DNA from: Ruminococcaceae bacterium UBA3903
Lineage (GTDB): Bacteria; Bacillota; Clostridia; Oscillospirales; Acutalibacteraceae
Length of the DNA stretch: 23,163 bases
Assembly (NCBI GenBank): GCA_002391625.1
Contig: DGFJ01000008.1
Location: 1-23,163, forward strand
Direction: 5' to 3'
Shown: piece after piece, positions 1-7,757 of the stretch
Layout of the letters: each line of letters starts with the position of its first letter
Position numbering within the stretch: position 1 is the stretch's first letter
Made by a program: the position numbers and the translations under genes
Notes under the pieces: generated by a model
The model's database searches: none
What the model saw: the letters and a program-made list of their open reading frames with translations, nothing else
Told to the model about the DNA's origin: nothing

Positions 1-19
1 AGATGTGTATAAGAGACAG
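1..19 (+). other. Tn5/Nextera mosaic-end adapter remnant (artefact)
   Basis: The first 19 bases, AGATGTGTATAAGAGACAG, are exactly the Tn5 transposase mosaic end used in Nextera library preparation. This is not genomic sequence. It marks the raw end of an assembled contig that was not adapter-trimmed, so nothing should be inferred about real upstream context. Confidence 0.95.
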
Positions 20-89
20 CGACAGCTTAACGCCATCGCTTGCTTCACCTCTGTTTTATTTGGGTTACCCCAACTATTGACATAGAGCC
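20..89. mobile_element. Possible terminus of a multicopy insertion sequence
   Basis: Read on the minus strand from position 89, the sequence begins GGCTCTATGTCAATAGTTGG, which from memory resembles the terminal inverted repeats of ISL3-type elements. No transposase reading frame is present. The contig breaks here, as assemblies often do inside repeated elements. The boundary would be at about position 89, directly before the terminator hairpin of the neighbouring lipoprotein gene. Family recall is unverified, and the piece could be ordinary intergenic DNA. Confidence 0.3.
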
Positions 90-90
90 T

Positions 91-139
91 AAAATTAAAA
101 GGTGAGGGATTCATACAGAATCCCTCACCTTTAATTTTA
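91..139 (-). terminator. Bidirectional Rho-independent terminator
   Basis: A near-perfect inverted repeat: the arms 91-112 and 119-139 pair over about 21 bp with one extra A, around a 6-nt loop. The core is GGTGAGGGATTC and its complement, flanked by A-runs on one side and T-runs on the other, so it can terminate in both directions. It lies 40 bp beyond the stop of the minus-strand lipoprotein gene and is its likely terminator. Confidence 0.85.
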
Positions 140-178
140 TTTGCCTTAATCAAGCTTTTTCATAAACCCACAGATTGA

Positions 179-1036
179 TTATTTAATTACAAATGCACCA
201 TCAACATAGGAAACATTTATTGTCTTACTTGTGTTACTGCTGGACATATCAATTTCAAAAGCATTAGAATACAGCTTATCAGCAGAAATTTCATTTAATA
301 CAGAGCCAGAGTCAATAAAGCTGCTTGTAATATATATCTCATATTTATTAGACGGTGACACCTGAGCCAAAGCGTTGCTATTTAAGCTAAAGGCATTGAT
401 TGGAATATTTTCCATTTTGTCATCATTTAGATACATTGTCTTAGCAATGCCAAAGGTTATGTTGTCTTTTTCAGTTACTAGGTTGTTTATACCACTTTTT
501 CCTGAGGCAACGGTACTGTCAGCTTTTCCATCACTAAATTTCGCCTCTAATTTATCACCCTCAAGCTTAGTTGTAGAAAAATCGTATGCTGTGTCTGGCT
601 TTGCTTCCGTATTTGCAAAGGATTCTATTACAGCAGATTCCTTTAGCTCAGTTTGAGATGCATAGATTGAATAATCATCGTTCCAGTAAAAAACATTTTT
701 ACTAAGTGGTTTAAAAGCTCCACAAACGACCCTTGATATGTCTGCACCATCATCAGCCTGAGCAGGAACATTTACAATGGTAACCTGTGCCTTTTTGTCA
801 TATACTTGCTTTTTAGTAGCATCATCAAAATTAATTTCAAGGATGTACTTTTTAGCACTATTTGCATTTGTTTCCGTTGCTGGTTCTGTAGCTGCTGAAC
901 TATTACTTTCTGTTTCTTTAGTAGCTGATACAGTGTTGTCAGAGCTTGCCTTAGATGTGCTATTATTTCCAGAGCATCCACCAAATACAACCGATACCAT
1001 AGCTATTGCTAGTATTGAACATAAAATCTTTTTCAT
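179..1036 (-). CDS. Lipoprotein of unknown function
   Basis: A 285-aa protein with a typical lipoprotein signal: MKK, a hydrophobic stretch at about residues 4-18, then the lipobox FGGC with the lipidated Cys at residue 21. Residues 22-60 are a Ser/Thr/Asn/Ala/Glu-rich linker of the kind that tethers an extracellular domain to the membrane. The rest (about 62-285) is polar with alternating beta-like segments and no motif I recognise. The start is the only good one, with a GGTGGAG ribosome site close upstream. It stands alone: 457 bp separate it from the upstream two-component genes, which have their own terminator, so it is probably transcribed by itself. It could be a target of that system, but the sequence does not show this. 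It ends at the hairpin at 91-139. Confidence 0.85.
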   Translation of the reverse strand: MKKILCSILAIAMVSVVFGGCSGNNSTSKASSDNTVSATKETESNSSAATEPATETNANSAKKYILEINFDDATKKQVYDKKAQVTIVNVPAQADDGADISRVVCGAFKPLSKNVFYWNDDYSIYASQTELKESAVIESFANTEAKPDTAYDFSTTKLEGDKLEAKFSDGKADSTVASGKSGINNLVTEKDNITFGIAKTMYLNDDKMENIPINAFSLNSNALAQVSPSNKYEIYITSSFIDSGSVLNEISADKLYSNAFEIDMSSSNTSKTINVSYVDGAFVIK

Positions 1037-1431
1037 TTCTCCACCCTTTTTCTCGTCCTTAATATTTTTTAATTTAGGCAGTATCTGAAAGCAAAGAACA
1101 TAACAAAAATTTCACAAAATCGTAGGGGCTGTATAGCTGTCTACCATTTTCAAGGAGGAGAGCTGCCCAAATTCATAGAAATAGTCATATTATTTGATTT
1201 TAAAGATACTCTTTAGTATTTCTCCTAATTATTCAAGCTTATTTTACCCGCTTATAGGAGTTCAAATGCAGACGACTTGAATAAGACTACAGCATAATTA
1301 TGAACACAATAATAAGTTAATGTTAATTAAAGAGAGATTTTCTTAACATTATTTACTGTTTTTCTAGGATTTATTCTATAAAACACACATTAAAGAAAAT
1401 GAAATATAAGCAAGATAACACAGGCAAATAA
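1037..1431. other. Intergenic region with several weak hairpins, no gene
   Basis: About 400 bp without a convincing reading frame. It should hold the promoter of the minus-strand lipoprotein gene, but I could not find a convincing -35/-10 pair. Foldable pieces: TTATTCAAG at 1229-1237 pairs with 1276-1284 (9 bp), and TAATGTTAA at 1318-1326 pairs with 1343-1351 (9 bp). Both are AT-rich and could arise by chance. No tRNA, riboswitch or repeat was recognised. Confidence 0.5.
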
Positions 1432-1471
1432 ATTAGTGTGTATATACACCTAAAATGATATACACACTAAT
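1432..1471 (-). terminator. Terminator of the Bce-type two-component operon
   Basis: A perfect 14-bp stem (1432-1445 with 1458-1471, ATTAGTGTGTATAT and its complement) around a 12-nt loop. On the minus strand it is followed by TTTATTTG. It lies 22 bp past the histidine kinase stop codon. The stem is AT-rich, so its strength is moderate. Confidence 0.65.
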
Positions 1472-1493
1472 CATCGTAATACCTTGTAATACC

Positions 1494-2516
1494 TTATTTG
1501 TCTTCATATGTATCTAAATCTATTATTACCCTTGTACCAATCCCAACCTTTGACTGTACAGTAATATCATGTGACAGCTTTATTAATATAGTTTTACACA
1601 AATACAAGCCTATACCAGTGCTTTTTCGATCCTTCCTACCGTTATAGCCTGTATAACCTCTATCAAATATTCGTGGTAAGTCCTCATTTTCTATGCCTAT
1701 TCCAGTATCCTCTATTACTAGCGACTTGGGCTTATCCTTATCCATATAAATACTTATAGAGCCTTTTTTTGTGTACTTTAAGGAATTAGACAAAACCTGT
1801 TCTATTACAAACAGCAGCCATTTTTTGTCTGTTAAAACGGTACAGCTCAAGGACTGGTAATTCAGCGTCAACCTTTTTCTAATAAACAACTTGGCGTATT
1901 TATGCACAGCTTCCTGTACGATGGTATCCAAGCTATATTTTTGAAACACAAAATCTGTTTCTCCATCGTTGCCTATCTTTATATAGTTTAGCACCATATC
2001 AACATACTGGTCTATTTTTATTAGCTGTGCGTACAGCTCGGGCAGCAGCTGTGGGGATTGTGCTATATCATCTGTCTGTAAAATAAGCCACATGGCGGAT
2101 ATTGGTGTTTTTATCTGATGCACCCACATTGTATAGTAGCTTATTAAGTCATTTCGCAGCTCCTCTGATTTTGCTTGGTTTTTCATTTTATCAGCAAAGC
2201 CTATTTCTATTAGCTTTTGATAGTCTTCCACAATTAAATCCTTGGCAGGTGGCATATTATCTAAATGCACCACTATACTGTTTCTCAAATTGGTCAATAA
2301 TTTATGTGTTTTGTAAAACTTATAAATATCAATAACGGCTAATGGCAAAAATATACCTATGCACAACGACGTGCTGTACGTAACCGCTTTGATTGGTATA
2401 TCATAAAGAAAGAACACAAACGCAAACACACCTACAGCTATAGTAAAAAGTAAAATAAATTTTCTGCAATACTTTATATATGCTTTGGCAAACTTCCATA
2501 CATTTAACTTTTCCAT
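1494..2516 (-). CDS. Bce-type intramembrane-sensing histidine kinase
   Basis: A 340-aa sensor kinase. Two transmembrane helices (about 19-38 and 44-64) are separated by only a few residues, so there is no real extracellular sensor domain. This is the hallmark of the BceS/GraS/VraS-like intramembrane-sensing class that responds to cell-wall antibiotics and antimicrobial peptides. The H-box is WVHQIKTPIS with the phospho-accepting His133. The ATPase domain shows the N-box (VLSNSLKYT), G1 (IEDTGIGI) and G2 (STGIGLYLCKTI). The start codon lies 1 bp past the regulator's stop codon, so the two are co-transcribed and probably translationally coupled. Known members of this class depend on a BceAB-like ABC transporter for sensing, usually encoded next door; none is here. 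A tandem 10-bp repeat (GTAATACCTT, 1476-1485 and 1486-1495) overlaps the stop codon. Confidence 0.9.
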   Translation of the reverse strand: MEKLNVWKFAKAYIKYCRKFILLFTIAVGVFAFVFFLYDIPIKAVTYSTSLCIGIFLPLAVIDIYKFYKTHKLLTNLRNSIVVHLDNMPPAKDLIVEDYQKLIEIGFADKMKNQAKSEELRNDLISYYTMWVHQIKTPISAMWLILQTDDIAQSPQLLPELYAQLIKIDQYVDMVLNYIKIGNDGETDFVFQKYSLDTIVQEAVHKYAKLFIRKRLTLNYQSLSCTVLTDKKWLLFVIEQVLSNSLKYTKKGSISIYMDKDKPKSLVIEDTGIGIENEDLPRIFDRGYTGYNGRKDRKSTGIGLYLCKTILIKLSHDITVQSKVGIGTRVIIDLDTYEDK

Positions 2517-2517
2517 A

Positions 2518-3189
2518 TTAACCCACCAAATATCCTAGGCCTTTTTTGGTTACAATAAAACTAGACAAGCCTATATTTTCTAGCTTTCTGCGTAAGCGTG
2601 TAACATTAACTGTTAATGTGTTTTCATCAATATAGCTGTCGCTTTCCCACAGCTTTGTTATAAGAGTATCACGGCTCACTGTTTTGCCTTTGTTCTGCAT
2701 TAATACCTGTAGGATTTTGTATTCATTCTTTGTAAGCTCTACCCTATTATCGTTATACGTGAGGGTAGCATCATCAGTATTTAAGATAGCCCCATCATGC
2801 TCCAAAAAATTGCTGGCACCTGCAAAGTCATAGGTACGCCGCAGCATGGCCTGTACCTTTGCCGTCAACACCTGCAAATCAAATGGTTTAGCAATAAAAT
2901 CATCACCACCCATATTTACCGCCATTACAATATTCATATTATCGTTAGCAGATGATATAAATATAATTGGAACCTTTGACAGCTTGCGTATTTCCGTACA
3001 CCAATGGAAGCCGTTGTAAAATGGCAGTCCTATATCTAACAGGACAAGCTGTGGGGTGTAATCTACAAATGTTTTTGTGACGTTGCGAAAATCCGTTACA
3101 CACATTGCTTCCAGCCCCCATGATTTTATTTGATTGTATATAGCGGTAGCGATTACCTCATCGTCCTCGACTATTAATATTTTATGCAA
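2518..3189 (-). CDS. OmpR-family response regulator, Bce type (TTG start)
   Basis: A DNA-binding response regulator. The receiver domain (about 1-118) has the acidic pocket VEDD, the phospho-acceptor Asp52 in LLDIGLP, and the conserved Lys in DDFIAKPF. A winged-helix OmpR-type DNA-binding domain follows (about 128-223). The frame is open further upstream to 3249, but I place the start at a TTG (3187-3189): the sequence GGAGGTGC (3195-3202) is an ideal ribosome site 8 nt before it, while the in-frame ATG upstream overlaps that site. The resulting 223 aa is the usual family length and begins MHKILIVEDD, the normal N-terminus. It is the partner of the adjoining kinase, so it should respond to envelope stress; the regulon cannot be read from here. 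Confidence 0.9.
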   Translation of the reverse strand: MHKILIVEDDEVIATAIYNQIKSWGLEAMCVTDFRNVTKTFVDYTPQLVLLDIGLPFYNGFHWCTEIRKLSKVPIIFISSANDNMNIVMAVNMGGDDFIAKPFDLQVLTAKVQAMLRRTYDFAGASNFLEHDGAILNTDDATLTYNDNRVELTKNEYKILQVLMQNKGKTVSRDTLITKLWESDSYIDENTLTVNVTRLRRKLENIGLSSFIVTKKGLGYLVG

Positions 3190-3219
3190 AAAAAGCACCT
3201 CCATATTGCAATTGCACAC

Positions 3220-3248
3220 ATTATAACATAATATATAGCGTTTATCCA
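3220..3248 (-). promoter_or_regulatory. Sigma-A promoter of the Bce-type operon
   Basis: On the minus strand a consensus TATAAT (3220-3225) is preceded by TGT, forming an extended -10 (TGnTATAAT). TGGATA (3243-3248) sits 17 bp upstream as a 4/6 match to the -35. The predicted transcript start is only about 10 nt before the GGAGGTGC ribosome site, giving a short leader. It is back-to-back with the helicase promoter. Confidence 0.6.
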
Positions 3249-3293
3249 CAATTTAAAGCCTGTTTGTGTGGCTAGGTTTATACGCAATGTGAT

Positions 3294-3322
3294 TTGATAT
3301 TTATCAAATTTTGTGTTATAAT
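3294..3322 (+). promoter_or_regulatory. Sigma-A promoter of the DEAD-box helicase gene
   Basis: TTGATA (3294-3299), 17-bp spacer, TATAAT (3317-3322), with TG one base before the -10 (extended -10). This is close to the consensus and should be strong. The transcript would start near 3329, leaving a leader of roughly 115 nt before the ATG at 3444. Confidence 0.85.
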
Positions 3323-3330
3323 GTAACAAA

Positions 3331-3430
3331 TGCCGTACGAGGTAGTCTTGTACGGCACTATTTTTATGTATAGTCTTATCCTTTTTGTCGTTGCAAAGGG
3401 TTTATTAGGCTTGGGTAATGAGCGACGACA
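3331..3430 (+). promoter_or_regulatory. Folded 5' leader of the DEAD-box helicase mRNA
   Basis: Two stems fill the leader. The first starts at about the transcript's first bases: TGCCGTAC (3331-3338) pairs perfectly with GTACGGCA (3350-3357) and is followed by CTATTTTTAT, like a weak intrinsic terminator. The second pairs TGTCGTTGC (3386-3394) with GCGACGACA (3422-3430), 9 bp with one G-U, and ends 13 nt before the start codon near the weak ribosome site. The arrangement suggests attenuation or control of translation, for instance by temperature or by the helicase itself. This is inference; no known riboswitch class is recognised. Confidence 0.45.
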
Positions 3431-3443
3431 GAAAAGAGATATA

Positions 3444-5138
3444 ATGGATTCAATTAAATTTTCAGAACTAGAACTATCAAAAGAAATGCAGCACGCTGTA
3501 GAAGACATGGGCTTTGACGGTGCTACTAAAATTCAAAGTGAAAGTATTCCTTTGATTTTACAGGGTAATGACGTTATTGGTCACAGCCAAACAGGCAGCG
3601 GTAAAACCGCCGCCTTTGGCATACCTGCCATTGAAATGGTAGACACCAAGGTTAGCAGTAAATGCACACAGGTGCTTATCCTATGTCCTACTAGAGAGCT
3701 GGCGTTGCAGGCTACTGAGGAGCTTAGAAAATTTTCTAAGTACAAGGAAGGTATCAAAATTGCTCCTGTTTATGGTGGTGAGCAGATAACAGTACAATTT
3801 AGACTGCTTCGTCAGGGATGTCAGATTGTAGTTGGTACTCCAGGTAGAATAATGGACCATATCAGACGAAAAACACTAAAGCTTAGTGAACTGAAGATGG
3901 TTATTTTAGACGAGGCTGATGAAATGCTTAATATGGGTTTTCGTGAGGATATAGAAACCATATTAAAGGAAACACCAGAAGCTAGACAAACTATACTATT
4001 TTCGGCTACTATGCCAAAGCCAATTTTAGATATTACCAAACAGTTTCAAACTGACCCTAAAATAGTAAAAATAGAACAAAAGCAGCTAACAGTTTCCACT
4101 ATAGAACAATCATTTTTTGAGATTGCTCGTGGCAGAAAAACTGATGCTATGTGTTTATTGCTAGAATATTATCAGCCAAAAATTTCTGTAGTATTTTGTA
4201 ACACAAAAAAAATGGTTGATGAGCTGGTAGCGGATTTAGAAAAACGTGGCTATTCCGCACAGGGTCTACATGGTGACATGAAGCAAACACAGCGTACACA
4301 GGTTATGAATCGTTTTAAAGATGGTAACTTTGGTATTTTGGTAGCTACTGATGTAGCCGCCCGTGGTATAGATGTTAACGACATTGATATAGTATTTAAC
4401 TATGACCTGCCAAACGATGATGAATATTATGTTCATCGTATTGGCAGAACTGGCAGAGCTGGTAAAGAGGGTAAAAGCTTTTCGCTAATACAAGGCGGCA
4501 AGCAGTTCCAACGTATTTTAGAAATCTCTCATTATACTAAATGTCGTATTGAACGCAGAAGTCTGCCCTTAGTTTCTCAAATTAAGGACAACAATGCAAA
4601 GGTGCTAACAAACACGGTTAAAGCATATATGGCTAACAATGATTGCACAAAGCATAAGCAGTTTATTGATGAGCTGGTAGCTGATGGCACTGCTCTAGAG
4701 GATATTGCCTGTGCATTATTTGGTATGTGTATAAAAGAAACATCTGTTACTGAGGATGTAGGCATAGCACCTTCTAAGCATAACGACGGAGCTATGGGCA
4801 AAAAAGGCAAGCGTGACGGTGGCAGATATGATCGCAGTGACAGAAAATCCGGCAGGGATAGAGATAGACAGCCACGTAGTAAGGGCAAGAGTACTAAAAA
4901 GTACAATGATGAGGATATGGCTCAGGTGAAAATTTCTATCGGACGCAAGGACCATGTAGCACCTAACCATATTTTGGGTGCGGTAGCTGGCGAAAGTGGT
5001 CTGCCTGGTAAATTAATGGGTGCTATTGACATTAGTCGTGAATATACAACCATTGACGTTCCAAAGCAGTACAAAACCCAAATTGTTAAAAGCCTAAACA
5101 GGTCAACTATTATGGGTAAAAAAGTAACAGCAAAATAA
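3444..5138 (+). CDS. DEAD-box ATP-dependent RNA helicase with DbpA-type RNA-binding domain
   Basis: A 564-aa protein that unwinds RNA duplexes using ATP, likely in ribosome assembly, RNA decay or cold adaptation. All core motifs are visible: Q motif (Gln31), Walker A SQTGSGKT (48-55), PTRELALQ (82-89), TPGRIMDH (132-139), DEAD (156-159), SAT (187-189), ATDVAARGID (301-310) and HRIGRTGR (331-338). A charged Gly/Arg/Lys/Asp-rich linker (about 450-487) leads to a C-terminal DbpA/CsdA-type RNA-binding fold (about 492-560, GLPGKLMGAIDI). The frame is open upstream to 3330, but MDSIKF at 3444 gives the normal N-terminus and leaves a credible leader. Its own promoter and terminator make it monocistronic. 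The Walker motif begins with Ser where Ala is more usual. It is a CshA/DeaD/DbpA relative; which one is not decided here. Confidence 0.95.
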   Translation: MDSIKFSELELSKEMQHAVEDMGFDGATKIQSESIPLILQGNDVIGHSQTGSGKTAAFGIPAIEMVDTKVSSKCTQVLILCPTRELALQATEELRKFSKYKEGIKIAPVYGGEQITVQFRLLRQGCQIVVGTPGRIMDHIRRKTLKLSELKMVILDEADEMLNMGFREDIETILKETPEARQTILFSATMPKPILDITKQFQTDPKIVKIEQKQLTVSTIEQSFFEIARGRKTDAMCLLLEYYQPKISVVFCNTKKMVDELVADLEKRGYSAQGLHGDMKQTQRTQVMNRFKDGNFGILVATDVAARGIDVNDIDIVFNYDLPNDDEYYVHRIGRTGRAGKEGKSFSLIQGGKQFQRILEISHYTKCRIERRSLPLVSQIKDNNAKVLTNTVKAYMANNDCTKHKQFIDELVADGTALEDIACALFGMCIKETSVTEDVGIAPSKHNDGAMGKKGKRDGGRYDRSDRKSGRDRDRQPRSKGKSTKKYNDEDMAQVKISIGRKDHVAPNHILGAVAGESGLPGKLMGAIDISREYTTIDVPKQYKTQIVKSLNRSTIMGKKVTAK

Positions 5139-5164
5139 TATACACTATATTCTTATATTTAACC

Positions 5165-5206
5165 GCAATCCCCGAAAACATAATGTTTTCGGGGATTGCT
5201 TTGTTT
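5165..5206 (+). terminator. Strong Rho-independent terminator after the helicase gene
   Basis: A perfect 15-bp stem (5165-5179 with 5185-5199, GCAATCCCCGAAAAC and its complement) around the 5-nt loop ATAAT, followed by TTTGTTT. It lies 26 bp beyond the helicase stop codon. Confidence 0.95.
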
Positions 5207-5324
5207 ACATATAAATTGCTTTTGATATATTAAGATAGCTGTTTTTCAGCTGCTAACAAGGTTCAGATTAAATACCTTCTGTACCTACAGCCTTAAAGGT
5301 ATACCGTTAGGAGGTTCATACAGA

Positions 5325-6971
5325 TTACTCCACGGAAGTAGCTTGGTCTGGGTCAATGTCTATTGAGAACCAAAAAACGCTGCCCTCTCCTAGCTTAGAT
5401 TCTACACCGTATTCCCCACCGTGCATTTCCATAATAGAACGCACTATGGATAGCCCTAAGCCTGTGCCTGTAACAGCACGTTTATGAGTTTTATCCTCTT
5501 TGTAATACCGTTCCCAAATATATGGCAGATTTTTTTCTGCTATGCCCTCACCAGTATCAATAACCTCAATCTTCACCTTATTATTGGTTACACTTTGGCG
5601 TATCATAACAACCTTATCATCACCTGTAAAGTTTATAGCATTTAGCAATAGGTTGTAAAACGCTTGGCACAGTCTAGTAACATCAGCATTGATATAAACA
5701 TCCTTGCTATATATAAATTTCAGTGTGTAACCCTTTTGCCTAACAAGCTGGCTCATACGTGATATTACAATTTTCAATTCAGCTGTCAGATTTAGTCTGA
5801 CTTTTTTCAAAGGCACAGCACCAGATTGGAATTTTGAAATATCCAGCACATCATTAACCAACGTTGACAAACGTCTGGTTTCCTCCAAAATAATTTCGGC
5901 GTTTTCCGGAGTGTTTTCATCTGGTAAGTCACGCATAGCCTCAGCATAGCCCGCTATTAACGTTAAAGGTGTACGCAAATCATGAGATATATTTGCAATC
6001 AGCTCTTGACGCAGACCCTCAACCGTCGATAGCTCCTTAGCGGTTTTTGTTAAGGTATCAGATAATTCATTTATTTCCTTATAGCCCTTTGATTTAAATT
6101 CTACGCTGTAATCACCAGTTGCCAGTATTTTCGCCTTAGCATTAATAGACGTAATGGGTTTAGAAACCTTGCGTGAAATTAACAATGCCAGCACCACTGA
6201 CAATAATATCATTATAGCCGTTATATAGCCTAGCTCTACACTTAATGTCTGAACAGTGGAATCTACCGGAGTAATATATGTGTTTACAAACAATGCCATC
6301 TCATCCCCGTTAGACGTTGTAACCAGCTTTACATACAGCATTGACTGCATACTTTTATCTTCCTCCGTATGCTGTTCATTGGGTCTGACAGGATTACCAT
6401 AATTCTGCTGTTTTTTTGGTTCACCCTGTGTAGGCTCATTCGCTTGTCCTATATTATCATAAGCTGAAGCAGCAGAGCTAGCTGCCTCCTCTGTGCTGTC
6501 CTGTTGTGGTATCTGCATATATTGGGGAAAATCCTCTCCATCTGCCATCTTATTATTACCATAATTATCCTTGTGATATGATGCAGAATATTCTCCGCCA
6601 TTTTCCTGTGCCATAGATATAAAGCCTAATACCTCACCCTGTGTAATTTTAAGTAAAACAGAATCCTTCTGTAGTGTTTCTGTATAAATTATTTTACCGT
6701 TTAAATCATACAATCCAACAGATACTTCCTTTGACTGTGATACATTTTCAATAACATCGTCCATACTGTCATAATCCGTTGTTATTGCTTGTGATATAAT
6801 GTTGGCACTGTCCTTTACCAAATTTGTTTTTATTGTTTTATAAAACTGACCTAAAAACAGTATTTGAAACAGCCACATAACAGTCAACAATAAACCGCAA
6901 AAGCCTAATAAATAAAGGAATATTTTCCATTTTATGCTAATACCCTTTGGAACTCCAAGCAGTTTTTTCAT
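5325..6971 (-). CDS. HAMP-containing sensor histidine kinase
   Basis: A 548-aa membrane kinase paired with the OmpR-type regulator just upstream. Layout: transmembrane helix 1 (about 15-40), a large extracellular region (about 41-245), transmembrane helix 2 (about 246-266), HAMP (about 267-318), H-box ISHDLRTPLT with phospho-accepting His330, N-box LLLNAINFT, G1 VIDTGEGI and G2 GTGLGLSIV. The outer domain has a PAS-like stretch (about 60-120) and then a low-complexity Gln/Asn/Glu/Ser-rich insert (about 150-208), which is unusual. The ribosome site is a GGGGGA stretch about 10 nt before the ATG. It lies 38 bp after the regulator and downstream of the VTC/DUF4956/beta-helix genes, so it may sense the state of the cell surface made by those proteins. 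That link is inference from position. Confidence 0.9.
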   Translation of the reverse strand: MKKLLGVPKGISIKWKIFLYLLGFCGLLLTVMWLFQILFLGQFYKTIKTNLVKDSANIISQAITTDYDSMDDVIENVSQSKEVSVGLYDLNGKIIYTETLQKDSVLLKITQGEVLGFISMAQENGGEYSASYHKDNYGNNKMADGEDFPQYMQIPQQDSTEEAASSAASAYDNIGQANEPTQGEPKKQQNYGNPVRPNEQHTEEDKSMQSMLYVKLVTTSNGDEMALFVNTYITPVDSTVQTLSVELGYITAIMILLSVVLALLISRKVSKPITSINAKAKILATGDYSVEFKSKGYKEINELSDTLTKTAKELSTVEGLRQELIANISHDLRTPLTLIAGYAEAMRDLPDENTPENAEIILEETRRLSTLVNDVLDISKFQSGAVPLKKVRLNLTAELKIVISRMSQLVRQKGYTLKFIYSKDVYINADVTRLCQAFYNLLLNAINFTGDDKVVMIRQSVTNNKVKIEVIDTGEGIAEKNLPYIWERYYKEDKTHKRAVTGTGLGLSIVRSIMEMHGGEYGVESKLGEGSVFWFSIDIDPDQATSVE

Positions 6972-7009
6972 ATTGTCCTGTCCCCCTTTTATCCGCAGTG
7001 GTCAGGTTA

Positions 7010-7681
7010 TCAGTCGTCAAACCGATAACCTGTTCCACGCAGGGTTACAATAAGTCCGCTGTAATCCCCTAAATGTCGTCTAAGTAATTTTATATGAGTA
7101 TCCAGTGTCCTGTCATCACCAAAAAAATCATACCCCCACACCTTAGACAAAATTTGTTCTCTGGAAATGGCAATACCTTTATTTTCGGCTAAATAAAACA
7201 GCAGGTCGTACTCCTTTGGTGACATATTAACATCGTCACCGTCTATGCTTACCTTTCTAGCAGAAAAGTCAATCATAAAGCTGTCCTTTGTATATGTTTT
7301 ATGCTGTAGGTCTGATGTATTGCCCACACGTTTCATTATGGCGTCTATACGCATCATCAGCTCCTTTGGAGAAAAGGGCTTAATAACATAGTCATCAACC
7401 CCCACCTCAAAACCATGTATTCTGTCATATTCCTCACCACGGGCAGACAGCATAACAACAGGTGTATTTGAAAATTTTCGTATTTCTCTAACAGTTGAAA
7501 AGCCATCCAGCTCCGGCATCATAATATCCATTAAAATAATATCAACAGAATTATCATGCACCATCTCTATAGCCTCCATACCGTTTGAAGCTTCTATCGC
7601 CTGATTACCCTCAAATTTAATATATTTAGCTATAAGATTTCTTATTTTATCCTCATCGTCACAAATTAACACGGTGTACAT
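7010..7681 (-). CDS. OmpR-family response regulator
   Basis: A 223-aa regulator. The receiver domain (about 1-118) has the acidic pair in ICDDE, phospho-acceptor Asp52 in LMDIMMPELDG and the conserved Lys in DYVIKPFSP. The C-terminal winged helix (about 126-223) ends in TLRGTGYRF, typical of the PhoB/OmpR class. The frame has a GTG three codons further upstream (7690), but that codon abuts the ribosome site AAAGGAGG. The ATG at 7681 has proper spacing (9 nt) and is preferred. It is the only gene here ending in TGA. Its own promoter lies at 7706-7734, so it can be expressed apart from the beta-helix lipoprotein upstream. It is probably the partner of the following kinase and may regulate the neighbouring operon. 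Confidence 0.92.
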   Translation of the reverse strand: MYTVLICDDEDKIRNLIAKYIKFEGNQAIEASNGMEAIEMVHDNSVDIILMDIMMPELDGFSTVREIRKFSNTPVVMLSARGEEYDRIHGFEVGVDDYVIKPFSPKELMMRIDAIMKRVGNTSDLQHKTYTKDSFMIDFSARKVSIDGDDVNMSPKEYDLLFYLAENKGIAISREQILSKVWGYDFFGDDRTLDTHIKLLRRHLGDYSGLIVTLRGTGYRFDD

Positions 7682-7705
7682 ATTTACCACCCTCCTTTAC
7701 ACCTC

Positions 7706-7734
7706 ATTATATACAAAGTGTCCTGTGTTATCAA
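7706..7734 (-). promoter_or_regulatory. Sigma-A promoter of the regulator/kinase pair
   Basis: On the minus strand TTGATA (7729-7734), exactly 17 bp, then TATAAT (7706-7711), nearly perfect consensus. It lies in the 76-bp gap after the beta-helix lipoprotein gene, with the transcript starting shortly before the AAAGGAGG ribosome site. No terminator is visible between the lipoprotein gene and this promoter, so read-through from upstream is also possible. Confidence 0.85.
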
Positions 7735-7757
7735 GCAGGCTACAGTGTCCAAACAAA

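Noticed and set aside
1433..1474. 13-codon minus-strand frame after the first histidine kinase, with an AAGGT-like site upstream
   Set aside because: It lies exactly on the terminator hairpin and its ribosome-like site comes from the 10-bp tandem repeat. No regulated gene follows for it to act as a leader peptide.
3330..3443. Upstream in-frame extension of the DEAD-box helicase by 38 residues
   Set aside because: It would start at the very first bases of the predicted transcript without a ribosome site, and the added residues are not part of the family. The leader hairpins explain this DNA better.
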